Of a stretch of DNA of 64,000 bases, positions 44,577-54,243 are shown one piece after another. Under the pieces are notes generated by a model. It was not told the DNA's origin. It searched no databases and worked only from the letters and a program-made list of their open reading frames with translations. Source of the DNA: Actinoallomurus purpureus (lineage in GTDB: Bacteria > Actinomycetota > Actinomycetes > Streptosporangiales > Streptosporangiaceae). How positions within the stretch are numbered: the first letter of the stretch is position 1; each line of letters opens with the position of its first letter. Where the stretch lies: NCBI RefSeq assembly GCF_024055795.1, contig NZ_JAMXMY010000007.1:62001-126000 (forward strand), given 5' to 3'. The translations under genes and the position numbers were made by a program.

Positions 44577-45703
44577 GGCACCGATCGTAGGGGGGTACGG
44601 GCGACGGCCGGGTCGAGCGAGCCGGCCGCCTTGATCGTGTGCAGGATCGGTGCGGTCTCGAGGGTGTGGATCCCGTCGAGGGCGCCGAGGCGCCGCGTCA
44701 GGTAGTGGTGCAGCTCGGCCGGGTCGGCGCAGAGCGCCTGGGCGAGGAGGTTGGTGGGGCCGGTGGTGGCGGCGACCACGGCCAGTTCCGGGTGGCCGGC
44801 GAGGGTCGTCGCGACGTGGTCCAGGCGTGCCGGCGCGACGGCCATCCACAGCAGGGCCTGGGTGGTGGCGCCGAGGAGCGCCGGATCGATCTCGACGTCG
44901 AAGAAGACCGTCCCCCGGGAACGGAGGTCGGTGAGGTGGCGCGCCACGGTCGCCTGTGACCAGCCGGTGGCGGCGGCCAGTTCGGCGTACGAGGCGCGGC
45001 CGTCGCGGCGGAGCGCGTCGAGGAGGTCCCGGTCCGCACGCGCCGGCGCCCGGCGCCCGGCCGGGGTGGCGGGTTCGCGGGTCGGGGCGTCGGCGGTCGC
45101 GCGGGGAGGAGCCTTCGCGGGCTCGCGGACGGAAGCGACGGAGGGATCGTGGACCGGGGCTGCGGGCGCGGGGAACGGAGCGGTGGCGGGCTCGCGGGCC
45201 GGGCGGAGTTGCGCCTGTTGCCGGTCGCTGAGGGCCTGGGCGATCCCCCGCCAGGCGGTGGGGCCGCCGAGGTAGCTGTGCAGCATGCAGTGCGCGGAGA
45301 CCGCCGTGATCCCGGCCCGGCGCGGGATGTCGCGCAGCAGCAGCGCGCGGGAGACCGCCACGCCGTGCGGCGCGTGGACGATGGTGAAGATCTCCGTCCC
45401 GCCCGAGACGAGCTTGACCCATGAGGTGTCCGGCCGCCGGGCGAGAGAGTACGCGAGGGCCTGGGTGGTGGCCGGCGTGGTGGTGAGCCGGATCATCCAC
45501 TGGGTCTGCCCGGCCTGACGGGACTCCGCCAGGCCGACCACGCGCAGGCCCGCCTCGGCGCGCAGTCGCCGGTAGCGGCGCGCCACGGTCTGGGTGGACA
45601 CGCCGAGGGCCGCGGCGATCCGGCTGAACGGCGCCCGCCCGTCGATGTGGAGGGCGTGGATGACACCGCGGTCGAGGTCGTCGAGCATGGACAGATCTTC
45701 CAT
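44573..45703 (-). CDS. Lrp/AsnC-family regulator with two HTH-ligand units
   Basis: ATG 45703 gives 376 residues. The first AsnC-type HTH (LDDLDRGVIHALHIDGRAPF, IAAALGVSTQTVARRYRRL) and its ligand-binding fold are joined by a Pro/Ala-rich linker of about 65 residues (PATAPFPAPAAPVHDPS) to a second HTH (YAELAAATGWSQATVARHLT) and ligand fold. It is divergent from an MFS exporter across about 110 bp with dyads, so it likely controls that gene and itself. The inducer is unknown. It is coupled to rsmE. Confidence 0.88.
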   Translation of the reverse strand: MEDLSMLDDLDRGVIHALHIDGRAPFSRIAAALGVSTQTVARRYRRLRAEAGLRVVGLAESRQAGQTQWMIRLTTTPATTQALAYSLARRPDTSWVKLVSGGTEIFTIVHAPHGVAVSRALLLRDIPRRAGITAVSAHCMLHSYLGGPTAWRGIAQALSDRQQAQLRPAREPATAPFPAPAAPVHDPSVASVREPAKAPPRATADAPTREPATPAGRRAPARADRDLLDALRRDGRASYAELAAATGWSQATVARHLTDLRSRGTVFFDVEIDPALLGATTQALLWMAVAPARLDHVATTLAGHPELAVVAATTGPTNLLAQALCADPAELHHYLTRRLGALDGIHTLETAPILHTIKAAGSLDPAVARTPLRSVP

Positions 45704-45814
45704 CCGATCCGGCCTCGATGGAAAGAAGCCGCCGATATCGCTCCGTGGATGGAACGACCCGGCCGTCCATTCCACGCTGGACCGCGACATCAGGTTGACC
45801 GGAGGGAAGAATCG
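45704..45814. promoter_or_regulatory. Lrp-MFS intergenic region with paired dyads
   Basis: Imperfect inverted repeats CGTGGATGGAAC (45744-45755) and GTCCATTCCACG (45765-45776), plus CTTCCATC (45697-45704) and GATGGAAAG (45717-45725), share a TGGA core. They are candidate binding sites for the divergent Lrp-type regulator. GGAGGGAAG precedes the MFS ATG. Confidence 0.5.
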
Positions 45815-47284
45815 ATGGAGATACGGGAAGCGGCGGTGGGAGCGGCGTACCGGTGGCGCTGGGCGGCGCTGGCCGTCCTGCTGGCCGCCGAGGCGATGAA
45901 CCTGCTGGACGCCACGATCGTGCAGGTCGCCGCGCCGGTCATCCACGCCGACCTCGGCGGTGCCGAGTCCGGCATGCAGTGGTTCAGCGCGGCCTACACC
46001 CTGCCGTTCGCCGTGCTGCTGATCATGGGCGGCCGGCTGGGCGACATGGCCGGGCGCAGGCGCATGTTCGCGGTCGGGGTGGCGGGCTTCAGCCTCGCGT
46101 CGCTGTGCTGCGCGCTGGTGCCCGACGCCACGGCGTTGATCGCCGCGCGGGCCGTCCAGGGCTCCGCCGCCGCATTGATCATCCCGCAGACGATCGGGCT
46201 GATCCGCGCCATGTTCGACGGCGCCGAACTGGCCGGGGCGATGGGGAGCATCGGGCCGGTCATGGGACTGGCCGCGATCTGTGGACCGGTGCTGGGAGCG
46301 GTACTCACGCACGCCGACCTGTTCGGCTCGTCGTGGCGGGCGGTGTTCCTCGTCAACGTCCCGCTCGCCGCCGCCGTGCTGGCCGCGGTTCCGCTCCTGC
46401 GCGAGGACAGGGCGGCGGTGCGGCCGCGCCTGGACCTGCCCGGCACGGTGCTGGCGATCGCCGGGGCCGGGCTGGTCGTCTACCCCCTGATCCAGGGTGG
46501 CACCGCGGGCCTGTCGGCCGGCGGCCGGACGGCGATGGCCGCCGGGGTCGTCGTCCTGGTGGTGTTCGGCCTCCAGCAGCGGTACGGAACCCGGCGCGGC
46601 GGTCGGCCGCTGGTCGAGCCGAGCCTGTTCCGTGACCGGGGCTTCCCCGCCGCGCTGGCGACCTCGACGTTGTTCTTCGCGGTGATGAACGGGCTGATGC
46701 TCGTTGTCGTGGTGCAGGTGCAGGTCGGTCTGGGCGACGACGTTCTCACGGCCGGGCTCACGCTGCTGCCGTGGTCGTGCGGCATGGCGATCTCCTCCTG
46801 GGTCTCGGGGACGCGTCTGGTGCCCCGCCATGGATCGCGCATGATGTTCGTCGGGGTGGCCGTCATGCTCGCCGGGCTCCTGTCCGCGATCGCCGTCTAC
46901 GCCGGTGCGCGGCCGGGGGCGTACCCCTGGCCGCTGCCGTGCGCGCTGGCGCTGTGCGGTGTCGGGAACGGGCTGTTCACGGTTCCGTTCTTCACCACCG
47001 CCCTCACGCGGGTACGCCCGCACGAGACCGGGTCGGCTGCGGGCCTACTCAACGCCGTGCAGCAGTTCGGCGGCACCCTGGGCATCGCGCTGCTCGGGAC
47101 GGTCTTCTTCCACTCCCTGGCCACCGGCACGCGCGCGGGCGGCACGCCCGGCACCGCGTCGCTGCACGCCGCCGGGCTCGTGTTCTGGCTCGCGGCCGGG
47201 CTGCTCGCGGCGGCGGGTGTCACCGCCGCGCTGATGCGCACGCGTGAGGCGGCCTCGGAGTCGGCCGAACCCGCTCACGCATGA
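45815..47284 (+). CDS. MFS drug exporter, DHA2 (14-TM) family
   Basis: The 489 residues begin with WAALAVLLAAEAMNLLDATI (motif of DHA2 proteins: LDxTIVxVAxP). GGRLGDMAGRRRMF is the loop motif A, then GLAAICGPVLGAVLTHAD (motif C-like). There are about 14 hydrophobic segments. It resembles EmrB/QacA-type proton antiporters. It is divergent from the Lrp-type gene and ends before a strong terminator. Confidence 0.92.
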   Translation: MEIREAAVGAAYRWRWAALAVLLAAEAMNLLDATIVQVAAPVIHADLGGAESGMQWFSAAYTLPFAVLLIMGGRLGDMAGRRRMFAVGVAGFSLASLCCALVPDATALIAARAVQGSAAALIIPQTIGLIRAMFDGAELAGAMGSIGPVMGLAAICGPVLGAVLTHADLFGSSWRAVFLVNVPLAAAVLAAVPLLREDRAAVRPRLDLPGTVLAIAGAGLVVYPLIQGGTAGLSAGGRTAMAAGVVVLVVFGLQQRYGTRRGGRPLVEPSLFRDRGFPAALATSTLFFAVMNGLMLVVVVQVQVGLGDDVLTAGLTLLPWSCGMAISSWVSGTRLVPRHGSRMMFVGVAVMLAGLLSAIAVYAGARPGAYPWPLPCALALCGVGNGLFTVPFFTTALTRVRPHETGSAAGLLNAVQQFGGTLGIALLGTVFFHSLATGTRAGGTPGTASLHAAGLVFWLAAGLLAAAGVTAALMRTREAASESAEPAHA

Positions 47285-47288
47285 CGAA

Positions 47289-47320
47289 GGCCCCCGCCTC
47301 CTCCGGAGGAGGCGGGGGCC
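47289..47320. terminator. Bidirectional terminator between MFS gene and dnaJ
   Basis: A 32-bp perfect palindrome (GGCCCCCGCCTCCTCC and its complement) lies between the convergent stops at 47284 and 47333. Confidence 0.85.
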
Positions 47321-47332
47321 GTTCCCAAGACC

Positions 47333-48466
47333 TCAGCGGCCGTTGAACGCGTCACGCAGGCGGGAGAAGAAGCCCTGCTGGCCCGGGGAGAACTTTCCCG
47401 GCGGGCGCTCCTCGCCGCGCAGGCCGGCCAGCTTGCGCAGCAGCTCCTCCTGCTCCTCATCGAGCTTGGTGGGCGTCTCGATGTTCACGTGGATCATCAG
47501 GTCGCCGCGGCCGTTCTCGTTGAGGTGCTTGATGCCCCGGCCGTACATCGGGATGACCTGGCCGGACTGGGTGCCGGGCCGGAGGTCGATCTCTTCGGGG
47601 CCGTCCAGGGTCTCGACCGTCAGCGACGTGCCGAGCGCGGCCGCCGTCATCGGGATCTGGACGGTGCAGTGCAGGTCGTCGCCCTCCCGTTCGAAGATCG
47701 GGTGCGGGCGCTCGACGATCTCGAGGAACAGGTCGCCGGCCGGGCCGCCACCGGGTCCGACCTCGCCCTCACCGGCGAGCTGGATGTGGGTGCCGTTCTC
47801 GACGCCGGCGGGGATGCGCACCTTGATCGTCCGGCGGGTGCGGACCCGTCCGTCGCCGGAGCACTCCGGGCACGGCGTACGGATCATGGTGCCGTAGCCG
47901 CCGCACTGCGGGCAGGCGCGGGAGGTCATCACCTGGCCGAGGAACGAGCGGGTGACCTGCTGCACCTCGCCCCGGCCGTGGCACATGTCACACGTCTCGG
48001 GGTGCGTGCCCTGGGCCGTACCCGCGCCCGAGCAGTTGTCGCACACGACCGCGGTGTCGACCGTGAGCTCCCTCGTGGTGCCGAACGCCGTCTCGGCGAG
48101 GTCCAGCTCCACGCGCACGGTGCCGTTGCGGCCCCGGCGGGCCCGGCTGCGCGGTCCTCGCTGGGTGGCGTTCCCGAAGAACGCGTCCATGATGTCGCTG
48201 AACGGGAAGCCGGCGCCGAAGCCGCCCGCTCCCGCGCCGGCGCCGCCGGCGGCGAACGGGTCGGCGCCCAGGTCGTACATCTCGCGCTTCTTCGGGTCGG
48301 AGAGCACCTCGTACGCCTGGGTGATCTCCTTGAACCGGTCCTGGGTGGCCGGATCGGGGTTCACGTCCGGGTGCAGCTCGCGCGCGAGCCTCCGGTATGC
48401 CTTCTTGATCTCGTCCGCGCCGGCGTCACGGCGCACCCCGAGGGTCGCGTAGTAGTCGTTCGCCAC
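47333..48466 (-). CDS. dnaJ: Chaperone DnaJ (HrcA-linked copy)
   Basis: GTG 48466 gives 377 residues. J-domain with [15 protein letters not shown] (HPD), Gly-rich linker ([16 protein letters not shown]), four zinc repeats [24 protein letters not shown] and CPECSGDG, then the substrate-binding barrels. It starts directly after the hrcA stop, so the pair is a heat-shock operon under CIRCE. Confidence 0.97.
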   Translation of the reverse strand: MANDYYATLGVRRDAGADEIKKAYRRLARELHPDVNPDPATQDRFKEITQAYEVLSDPKKREMYDLGADPFAAGGAGAGAGGFGAGFPFSDIMDAFFGNATQRGPRSRARRGRNGTVRVELDLAETAFGTTRELTVDTAVVCDNCSGAGTAQGTHPETCDMCHGRGEVQQVTRSFLGQVMTSRACPQCGGYGTMIRTPCPECSGDGRVRTRRTIKVRIPAGVENGTHIQLAGEGEVGPGGGPAGDLFLEIVERPHPIFEREGDDLHCTVQIPMTAAALGTSLTVETLDGPEEIDLRPGTQSGQVIPMYGRGIKHLNENGRGDLMIHVNIETPTKLDEEQEELLRKLAGLRGEERPPGKFSPGQQGFFSRLRDAFNGR

Positions 48467-49480
48467 TTACGACCCCGCCAGAATCTGACCGACGTAACGT
48501 GCCACTGCGCGTACTGCTCCCATCGTCCCGGGGTAGTCCATCCGCGTCGGACCGAGCACGCCGAGCCGGGCCACGGCCTGGTCGCCCGCGCCGTATCCGG
48601 TGGCGACCACCGAGGTCGTGCGCAGGCCCTCGTGCGGGTTCTCGGTGCCGATCCGCACGGTGAGGCTGGAGGGGTCCCCCGCCTCGCCGAGCAGTCGCAT
48701 CAGGACGACCTGTTCTTCCAGGGCCTCCAGCACGTCGCGGAGGCTCTGGGACAAGTCGGCGCGCGCGAGGTTCGCCGCGCCGCCGATGATTATCTTCTCT
48801 TCGTGCTTCTCCACGAGACTCTCGAGGAGAACCGACAGCACCGTCGCGGCCAGGGGCCGCTCGCCGACCGGCACCTGCTCCGTCAGGTCGGCGAGGACGT
48901 CGGGGACGTCGGTGAGCCAGCACCCGTCGAGGCGGGCGTTGAGCAGCGCACGCAGGTGCGCGATCGCCTCGTCCGGGACGTCCTCGTGCGTCTCGATGGC
49001 CCGCTGCTCGACACGGCCGGTGTTGGTGATGACCACGAGCAGCAGCCGCTGGGTCGCGATCGGCACCAGCTCGACGTGCCGCACCGACGACCGCGTCAGC
49101 GAGGGGTACTGCACGACGGCGACCTGCCGCGTCAGCTGCGCCAGCAGCCGGACCGTGCGGCTCACGACGTCGTCGAGGTCGTAGGCGTTGGCGAGGAACG
49201 TCTCGATGGCGCGCCGCTCGGCCGCGGACAGCGGCTTGATCGTGGACAGCCGGTCGACGAACAGCCGGTATCCCTTGTCGGTCGGCACACGCCCCGCGCT
49301 CGTGTGGGGCTGGGCGATGTAGCCCTGCTCCTCCAACACGGCCATGTCATTGCGGATCGTGGCCGGCGAGACGCCGAGGTTGTGCCGATCGACCAGTGCC
49401 TTGGAACCCACCGGTTCGTGGGTGGACACGTAATCTTCAACGATGGCTCGCAGCACGGCCAGCTTTCGATCGTCGAGCAC
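48467..49480 (-). CDS. hrcA: Heat-inducible repressor HrcA
   Basis: GTG 49480 has GGGAGGTGAG upstream; 337 residues. Winged helix N-terminus ([59 protein letters not shown]) is the HrcA signature. HrcA binds CIRCE and represses chaperone genes. A CIRCE element lies about 35-60 bp upstream of its own start, so it is autoregulated. Confidence 0.97.
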   Translation of the reverse strand: MLDDRKLAVLRAIVEDYVSTHEPVGSKALVDRHNLGVSPATIRNDMAVLEEQGYIAQPHTSAGRVPTDKGYRLFVDRLSTIKPLSAAERRAIETFLANAYDLDDVVSRTVRLLAQLTRQVAVVQYPSLTRSSVRHVELVPIATQRLLLVVITNTGRVEQRAIETHEDVPDEAIAHLRALLNARLDGCWLTDVPDVLADLTEQVPVGERPLAATVLSVLLESLVEKHEEKIIIGGAANLARADLSQSLRDVLEALEEQVVLMRLLGEAGDPSSLTVRIGTENPHEGLRTTSVVATGYGAGDQAVARLGVLGPTRMDYPGTMGAVRAVARYVGQILAGS

Positions 49481-49513
49481 GCACTCACCTCCCGTGTCCG
49501 CAGCCCTTCAATC

Positions 49514-49538
49514 TGGCACTCTTCTCCTCTGAGTGCCA
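49514..49538. promoter_or_regulatory. CIRCE element
   Basis: TGGCACTC (49514-49521), 9 bp, GAGTGCCA (49531-49538). This matches the core of the CIRCE consensus (GCACTC-N9-GAGTGC) and lies just upstream of hrcA-dnaJ. Confidence 0.93.
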
Positions 49539-49615
49539 AGTGTACGGCTCGGCGGCACGCAGGAGGAGACGGCGGTGGATCACGTTCTCGCGTCGGGCGT
49601 GGCAGAGTCACTGGT

Positions 49616-50437
49616 GTGACCTGGCACGAAGTTGCGGAACGCTGTTTTCAACGCCGTTATTCCGACTTCGACGTGACCGTGGGGGTCATCGTCGGGGCGG
49701 CCGGCGCCGTCGTCATCGACACCCGCGCGAGTGTCGCACAGGGCGTGCGCCTGCGCGACGACCTTCGCCTGCTCGGCGTCGAGAACCCCATCGTCGTCAA
49801 CACCCACGGCCACTTCGACCATTGCTTCGGCAACGCCGCGTTCGCCGGGGAGCGCTGGGGACACGCGTCACTGCCCGGCTACCTCGCGCGGACCGCGCGG
49901 CCGATGCTGGCGCGTGAGTTCCCCGGGTGGGCGGAGAAGGTCGAGACCGACCTCCTGCTCGCGCCGGACCGGCTCGTCACCGACCGCGCCGAACTCGACC
50001 TGGGCGACCGTGTCGTCGAGCTGCGGCACTTCGGCCGGGGCCACACCGACGGCGACCTCGTCGTGTGGGCGTCCGACGCGCGGTGCATGTTCGCCGGCGA
50101 CCTTGTCGAGCAGTCCGGCCCTCCGGCGTACGGCGCCGACTCCTTCCCGCTCGAGTGGCCGGCCACTCTCGCGGCGCTGCTGCGGACCGTGGACGGCGTG
50201 CTCGTGCCCGGCCACGGCGCGCCCGTGGATCCGGGCTTCGCCGCCCGGCAGCGGGAGGAGATCGACCTGGTGGCCCGCCGGATCGGGGAGACGCACGACG
50301 CGGGACTGGACGTCGAGGAGGCCCTGGCGGCGGGCGACTGGCCGTATCCCGCCGAAACGCTGCGGGACGCGGTGCGGCGCGGCCACGACCACCTGGACCG
50401 GCGACCCGGCCCGGACGACCGGCCCACCCCCGGCTGA
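49616..50437 (+). CDS. MBL-fold metallo-hydrolase
   Basis: GTG 49616 gives 273 residues. The metal motif VVNTHGHFDHCFGN (HxHxDH) and later ligands in LRHFGRGHTDGDLVV, MFAGDLVEQ and VLVPGHGAPVDPGF are intact. The family hydrolyses thioesters, lactones or related substrates; the substrate here is not evident. It is divergent from hrcA. Confidence 0.9.
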   Translation: MTWHEVAERCFQRRYSDFDVTVGVIVGAAGAVVIDTRASVAQGVRLRDDLRLLGVENPIVVNTHGHFDHCFGNAAFAGERWGHASLPGYLARTARPMLAREFPGWAEKVETDLLLAPDRLVTDRAELDLGDRVVELRHFGRGHTDGDLVVWASDARCMFAGDLVEQSGPPAYGADSFPLEWPATLAALLRTVDGVLVPGHGAPVDPGFAARQREEIDLVARRIGETHDAGLDVEEALAAGDWPYPAETLRDAVRRGHDHLDRRPGPDDRPTPG

Positions 50438-50679
50438 GCCGCCCCGGGCCCGGTTCGCCGTCCGCCCGACCGGGCGGGCCCGGACCCTGATGGACGGTCC
50501 CCCGACCGGGCCGCCCTGGACCCGGAACGCCGCCCGCCCCGCCGAACCGACCCGGACCCGGATTGGCGGCCGCCCGATGGGGCCGCCCTCGACCCGGAGC
50601 ACCGTTCACCGGAGCGAACCGACCCGGACCCGGCGGTGGGCGCGCGGCCGGCTGACCCGCTCGCCCCCGGACCGGTACG
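50438..50679. repeat. Degenerate GC-rich tandem repeats
   Basis: About five units of 35-37 bp recur with the cores GACCGGGC(C/G)G, CGAACCGACCCGGACCCGG and GGGGCCGCCCT between 50440 and 50640. No gene is supported; long frames crossing it on both strands are composition artefacts. DUF3097 starts at its right end. Confidence 0.55.
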
Positions 50680-51510
50680 GTGCGACGCGTGGGGAGCAAA
50701 GACTATGGACGCGACGTTCTGTCCGGCGACTGGCGCCGCCCGCGGAAGGGCCAGATCCCCGAGGTCGCCGCCGAGCCCGGTCTGGTCGCCGAGGATCCGG
50801 CGAGCGGGTTCTGCGGCGCCGTCGTCGCCTGCGAGAAGGACGCGGTGACCCTGGAGGACCGGTTCGGCAAGCGCCGGGTGTTCCCGCTGGCCAAGGCGGG
50901 GTTCCTCATCGACGGCAAGCCGGTGACGCTCGTCCGTCCCGTACGGGCGCCGGGCCGGGCGCGGTCGGCCTCCGGCTCGATCGCCGTGCCGAACCTGCGG
51001 GCGCGGGTCGCGCGGGAGAGCCGGATCTACGTCGAGGGCCGCCACGACGCCGAGCTCGTCGAGAAGATCTGGGGGCACGACCTGCGGGTCGAAGGCGTCG
51101 TCGTCGAGTACCTCGAGGGCGTCGACCACCTTCCGGACATCGTCGAGGAGTTCGGCCCGGGACCGGAGCGGCGGCTGGGCGTGCTCGTCGACCATCTCGT
51201 GGCCGGATCCAAGGAGAGCCGCATCGCCGACCAGGTCTCCTCGCCGTACGTGCTCGTCACCGGCCACCCCTTCATCGACATCTGGGAGGCCGTCAAGCCC
51301 TCGGTGCTCGGCATCCCGGGATGGCCGCGGATCCCGCGTGGTACTCCGTGGAAGGAGGGCGTCATCGCCGCACTCGGATGGAAGGGCGAGCCGGGCGAGG
51401 TGTGGCAGGCGATCCTCGGCCGGGTCCGCGCCTACATCGATCTCGAGCCCGAGCTGCTCGGCCGGGTCGAGGAGCTGATCGACTTCGTCACCGTGCCGAA
51501 CCAGGGGTGA
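50680..51510 (+). CDS. DUF3097 protein
   Basis: The 276 residues (GTG 50680; GTG 50689 also possible) contain GKDYG-like start text (VGSKDYGRDVLSGDWRRP) and FGKRRVFPLAKAGFLIDG. A TOPRIM-like stretch RIYVEGRHDAELVEKIWG ... EGVDHLPDIVEEF ... RRLGVLVDHLVAGSKESRIA follows, with conserved Glu and Asp residues placed like a metal site. Then come YVLVTGHPFIDIWEAVKP and GWPRIPRGTPWKEG. The actinobacterial family is uncharacterised. Nucleic-acid or nucleotide chemistry is a guess from the TOPRIM resemblance. Confidence 0.88.
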   Translation: MRRVGSKDYGRDVLSGDWRRPRKGQIPEVAAEPGLVAEDPASGFCGAVVACEKDAVTLEDRFGKRRVFPLAKAGFLIDGKPVTLVRPVRAPGRARSASGSIAVPNLRARVARESRIYVEGRHDAELVEKIWGHDLRVEGVVVEYLEGVDHLPDIVEEFGPGPERRLGVLVDHLVAGSKESRIADQVSSPYVLVTGHPFIDIWEAVKPSVLGIPGWPRIPRGTPWKEGVIAALGWKGEPGEVWQAILGRVRAYIDLEPELLGRVEELIDFVTVPNQG

Positions 51511-51611
51511 GGTCGGCGCAACCAATCTCCGGCGGCGTACGTCTCATAGACTGCCGACCTCTTCGGTCACCGACCGCTATTTCTCGATGTTCCGCCGGAA
51601 GGGACACCAAC

Positions 51612-52256
51612 ATGACCTATGGCCAGCAACCGGGCTATGGACGCCCTGGCCTCGGCGGTCCGGGTTACGGCCCCGGGCCGGGAGGCCAGGCGTACGGGCC
51701 CGGCCATGGAGGCCAGGGCCATGGACGGCCCGCGGTCCGGGGCCACGGGCCGTCGCCGCACGCCCAGCCCGGATACGCCCCGGGCGGGTACGACCAGGGC
51801 GCGTACGGCTACCAGCAGCAGCCGTACGGCGCGCCCCCCCAGCAGCACGCCCTTCCGGCCGCGGGACACGGCCCGCCCCAGCCCGCGAAGCGGCGCCGCG
51901 AGCCGACGCCGACCGGCGGACCTGTCACGGACGAGGACGAGAGGTGGGCCGTTCCCGCCTACGTGGGGATGTTCGTGGCCTGGTTCATCGCGCCGGCGAT
52001 CGTCTACCTCGCCAAGGGCCGCTCCTCGCGGTTCGCGCGGTTCCACGCCGTCCAGGCGCTCAACCTGTCCATCGCCATGACCGCGTGCAACCTCGTCGCC
52101 TTCGCGGTGACGTACTTCGTCGGCATGACCGGGCTGCTCATCACGCTGGCGGTGATCGCCATCGAGTTCTTCTGCGTCGTGAAGGCGGCGATCGGCGCGA
52201 ACCGCTGCGAGTGGTACCGCCTGCCCTCGATCGCCGCCTGGCCGATCCTCCGGTAG
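51612..52256 (+). CDS. DUF4870 membrane protein with Gly/Pro/Tyr-rich head (1)
   Basis: The 214 residues have an N-terminal low-complexity region (PGYGRPGLGGPGYGPGPGG). Three hydrophobic segments follow (YVGMFVAWFIAPAIVYLAKG, LNLSIAMTACNLVAFAVTYF, LLITLAVIAIEFFCVVKAA) with the RFHAVQALNLSI motif of DUF4870. Eight bases separate it from a paralogue. Confidence 0.88.
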   Translation: MTYGQQPGYGRPGLGGPGYGPGPGGQAYGPGHGGQGHGRPAVRGHGPSPHAQPGYAPGGYDQGAYGYQQQPYGAPPQQHALPAAGHGPPQPAKRRREPTPTGGPVTDEDERWAVPAYVGMFVAWFIAPAIVYLAKGRSSRFARFHAVQALNLSIAMTACNLVAFAVTYFVGMTGLLITLAVIAIEFFCVVKAAIGANRCEWYRLPSIAAWPILR

Positions 52257-52264
52257 GGCCGCGC

Positions 52265-52972
52265 ATGAGCGAACCCCAGGATCCCCGGCCCGGTTTCGAG
52301 CCCCCGGACCCCAAACCCGGATTCGAGCCGCCGGATCCGGGTCCGTACGACATGGCGCCCGGCGGGCCGTGGCCGGGACCGTACGCGCACCCCCACGGCG
52401 CCCCGCCCGGCGGGCCGCCCCACGACGGCGCACCACACCAGCCGCCGCCCTATGGCGGCCCGCAGACACCGCCGGGGACGTACGGGCAGCCGCCGGCCTA
52501 CGGACGGCCCTACGGCGGACCGCCACAGCCTCTTCCATACGGCGGCCCGCCGAACCCGCCCGGTCCGCCGTACGGCGGGCCTCCCGTCCCGTACGGCTAC
52601 GGGCCTCCGTTCCCCGCCCCGGGGATCACGGCGGCCGACGACACGACGTGGGCGATCCTCGCCTACGTCGGGCAGTTCGCGATCGGGTTCGTCGCGCCGC
52701 TGATCGTCTACCTGTCCCGTAAGGACCGGTCTCCGTTCGTCCGCCACCACGGCGCGCAAGCACTGAACCTTGCACTCACCAGCCTGATCCTGACGTTCGG
52801 CTCGATCCTGTTGATCGTCGTCACGTTCGGATTCGGCGCGATCCTCGTCCTCCCGGCGCTCCTGGTGTACGGCGTTGCGCACCTGATCTATCTGATCCTC
52901 GCCGCCGTACGGGCCGGCAAGGCCCAGCCGTACGTCATCCCGAGGTGGCTGTGCTGGCCGATGGTCAAGTGA
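52265..52972 (+). CDS. DUF4870 membrane protein with Gly/Pro-rich head (2)
   Basis: The 235 residues start with tandem PxPGFEPPDP and YGGPP-type repeats to about residue 120. Segments YVGQFAIGFVAPLIVYLSRK, HHGAQALNLALTSLILTFG and ILVLPALLVYGVAHLIYLIL follow. It keeps the DUF4870 motif (F-VRHHGAQALN). It is a tandem duplicate of the preceding gene with a diverged head. Confidence 0.88.
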   Translation: MSEPQDPRPGFEPPDPKPGFEPPDPGPYDMAPGGPWPGPYAHPHGAPPGGPPHDGAPHQPPPYGGPQTPPGTYGQPPAYGRPYGGPPQPLPYGGPPNPPGPPYGGPPVPYGYGPPFPAPGITAADDTTWAILAYVGQFAIGFVAPLIVYLSRKDRSPFVRHHGAQALNLALTSLILTFGSILLIVVTFGFGAILVLPALLVYGVAHLIYLILAAVRAGKAQPYVIPRWLCWPMVK

Positions 52973-52982
52973 TCGAGGCCCC

Positions 52983-54191
52983 TCAGGGGGTCAGGTCACG
53001 GACGACCGCGTCGGCCAGCAGGCGTCCGCGCAGGGTCAGCACCGCGCGTCCCGCGTCGTACGCCTCCGGGACCAGCAGCCCGTCCGCGACCGCGCCGCGG
53101 ACGGCGGCATCGTCCAGCAGGTTCAGCGGGCAGCCCTCGGCCAGCCGCAGCTCCAGCATGACGCGTTCGAACCGGCGGTCGGCGGCGTCGAGGATCTCCC
53201 GGGCGTGGGCCGGAGTGGTGCCGGCCGTGAGCCGGGCGGCGTACGCGGCGGGATGCTTGACGTTCCACCAGCGGGTGCCGCCGACGTGGCTGTGCGCGCC
53301 GGGACCGATCCCCCACCAGTCGCCGCCGGTCCAGTACAGCAGGTTGTGGCGGCAGCGGGACTCTTCGTCCGCCGCCCAGTTGGAGATCTCGTACCAGCGC
53401 AGGCCCTGGCCGCCGAGCGCCTGCTCGGCGGCGAGGTAACGGTCGGCCATGGCGTCGTCGTCCGGGGCGGCCACCTCTCCGCGCCGGACCTGGGCGGCCA
53501 GCCGGGTGCCCTCCTCGACGATCAGGGCGTACGCCGAGACGTGGTCGGGGCCGGCCTCCAGCGCGGCGTCCAGGCTGGCCCGCCAGTCGGCGTCGCTCTC
53601 CCCCGGCGCGCCGTAGATCAGGTCGAGGTTGACGTGGTCGAACCCGGCCTCCCGGGCCCACCGGACGCACTGCTGCGGCCTGCCCGCGGTGTGCGTACGG
53701 TCCAGGACGGCCAGCACGTGCTCACGAGAGCTCTGCATACCGAACGACATGCGGGTGAAGCCCGCCTCCCGGAGGCGTGCGAGGTAGCCCGCATCGACCG
53801 TCTCGGGATTGGCCTCGGTCGTCACCTCGGCGTCCGCCGCCAGCCCGAACTCCTTGTCGATCGCGTCGAGGATCCGGCCCAGGTCGTCGGCGGGCAGCAG
53901 GGTGGGCGTGCCGCCTCCGACGAAAACGGTCTGGACGGGCAGGTCGGCGTCGCCGAGCACGCGGCGGGCGAGGCGGATCTCGGTGATCGCCGTGTCGGCG
54001 TACGCCTCGCGTGACGCGCCCCGCAGTTCGGTGGCCGTGTAGGTGTTGAAGTCGCAGTAGCCGCAGCGGGTGACGCAGAAGGGCACGTGCACGTAGAAGC
54101 CGAACGGACGGTCACCGAGCCCGTCGAGGGCGCTCCCGGGCAGTGCGCCGTCGCTCGGGACCGGATCGCCGTCGGGCAGAGTGGAGGGCAC
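52983..54191 (-). CDS. hemW: Radical SAM heme chaperone HemW
   Basis: The 402 residues carry FYVHVPFCVTRCGYCDFNTY (CxxxCxxC with the extra FNTY of HemW), QTVFVGGGTPTLLP, TTEANPETV, RMSFGMQSSREHVL, NLDLIYGAPGES and the C-terminal HemN-like domain. HemW inserts heme into acceptor proteins. It resembles coproporphyrinogen oxidase HemN but the HNxK-type context and length fit HemW. The position near lepA and hrcA is the usual one. Confidence 0.94.
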   Translation of the reverse strand: MPSTLPDGDPVPSDGALPGSALDGLGDRPFGFYVHVPFCVTRCGYCDFNTYTATELRGASREAYADTAITEIRLARRVLGDADLPVQTVFVGGGTPTLLPADDLGRILDAIDKEFGLAADAEVTTEANPETVDAGYLARLREAGFTRMSFGMQSSREHVLAVLDRTHTAGRPQQCVRWAREAGFDHVNLDLIYGAPGESDADWRASLDAALEAGPDHVSAYALIVEEGTRLAAQVRRGEVAAPDDDAMADRYLAAEQALGGQGLRWYEISNWAADEESRCRHNLLYWTGGDWWGIGPGAHSHVGGTRWWNVKHPAAYAARLTAGTTPAHAREILDAADRRFERVMLELRLAEGCPLNLLDDAAVRGAVADGLLVPEAYDAGRAVLTLRGRLLADAVVRDLTP

Positions 54192-54243
54192 CCGTCAAGT
54201 CTGCCGTCATCGGACGGATGCCCGGAACGGGGGCTCGGCGGTG

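Noticed and set aside
45704-47023. Upstream extension of the Lrp gene to an 816-codon frame
   Set aside because: The added part is antisense to the MFS gene and would remove the regulatory region; Lrp homology begins at ATG 45703.
49731-52256. Plus-strand 841-codon frame
   Set aside because: It shifts out of frame across the MBL, repeat and DUF3097 regions; only its last 214 codons (from ATG 51612) are the DUF4870 gene.
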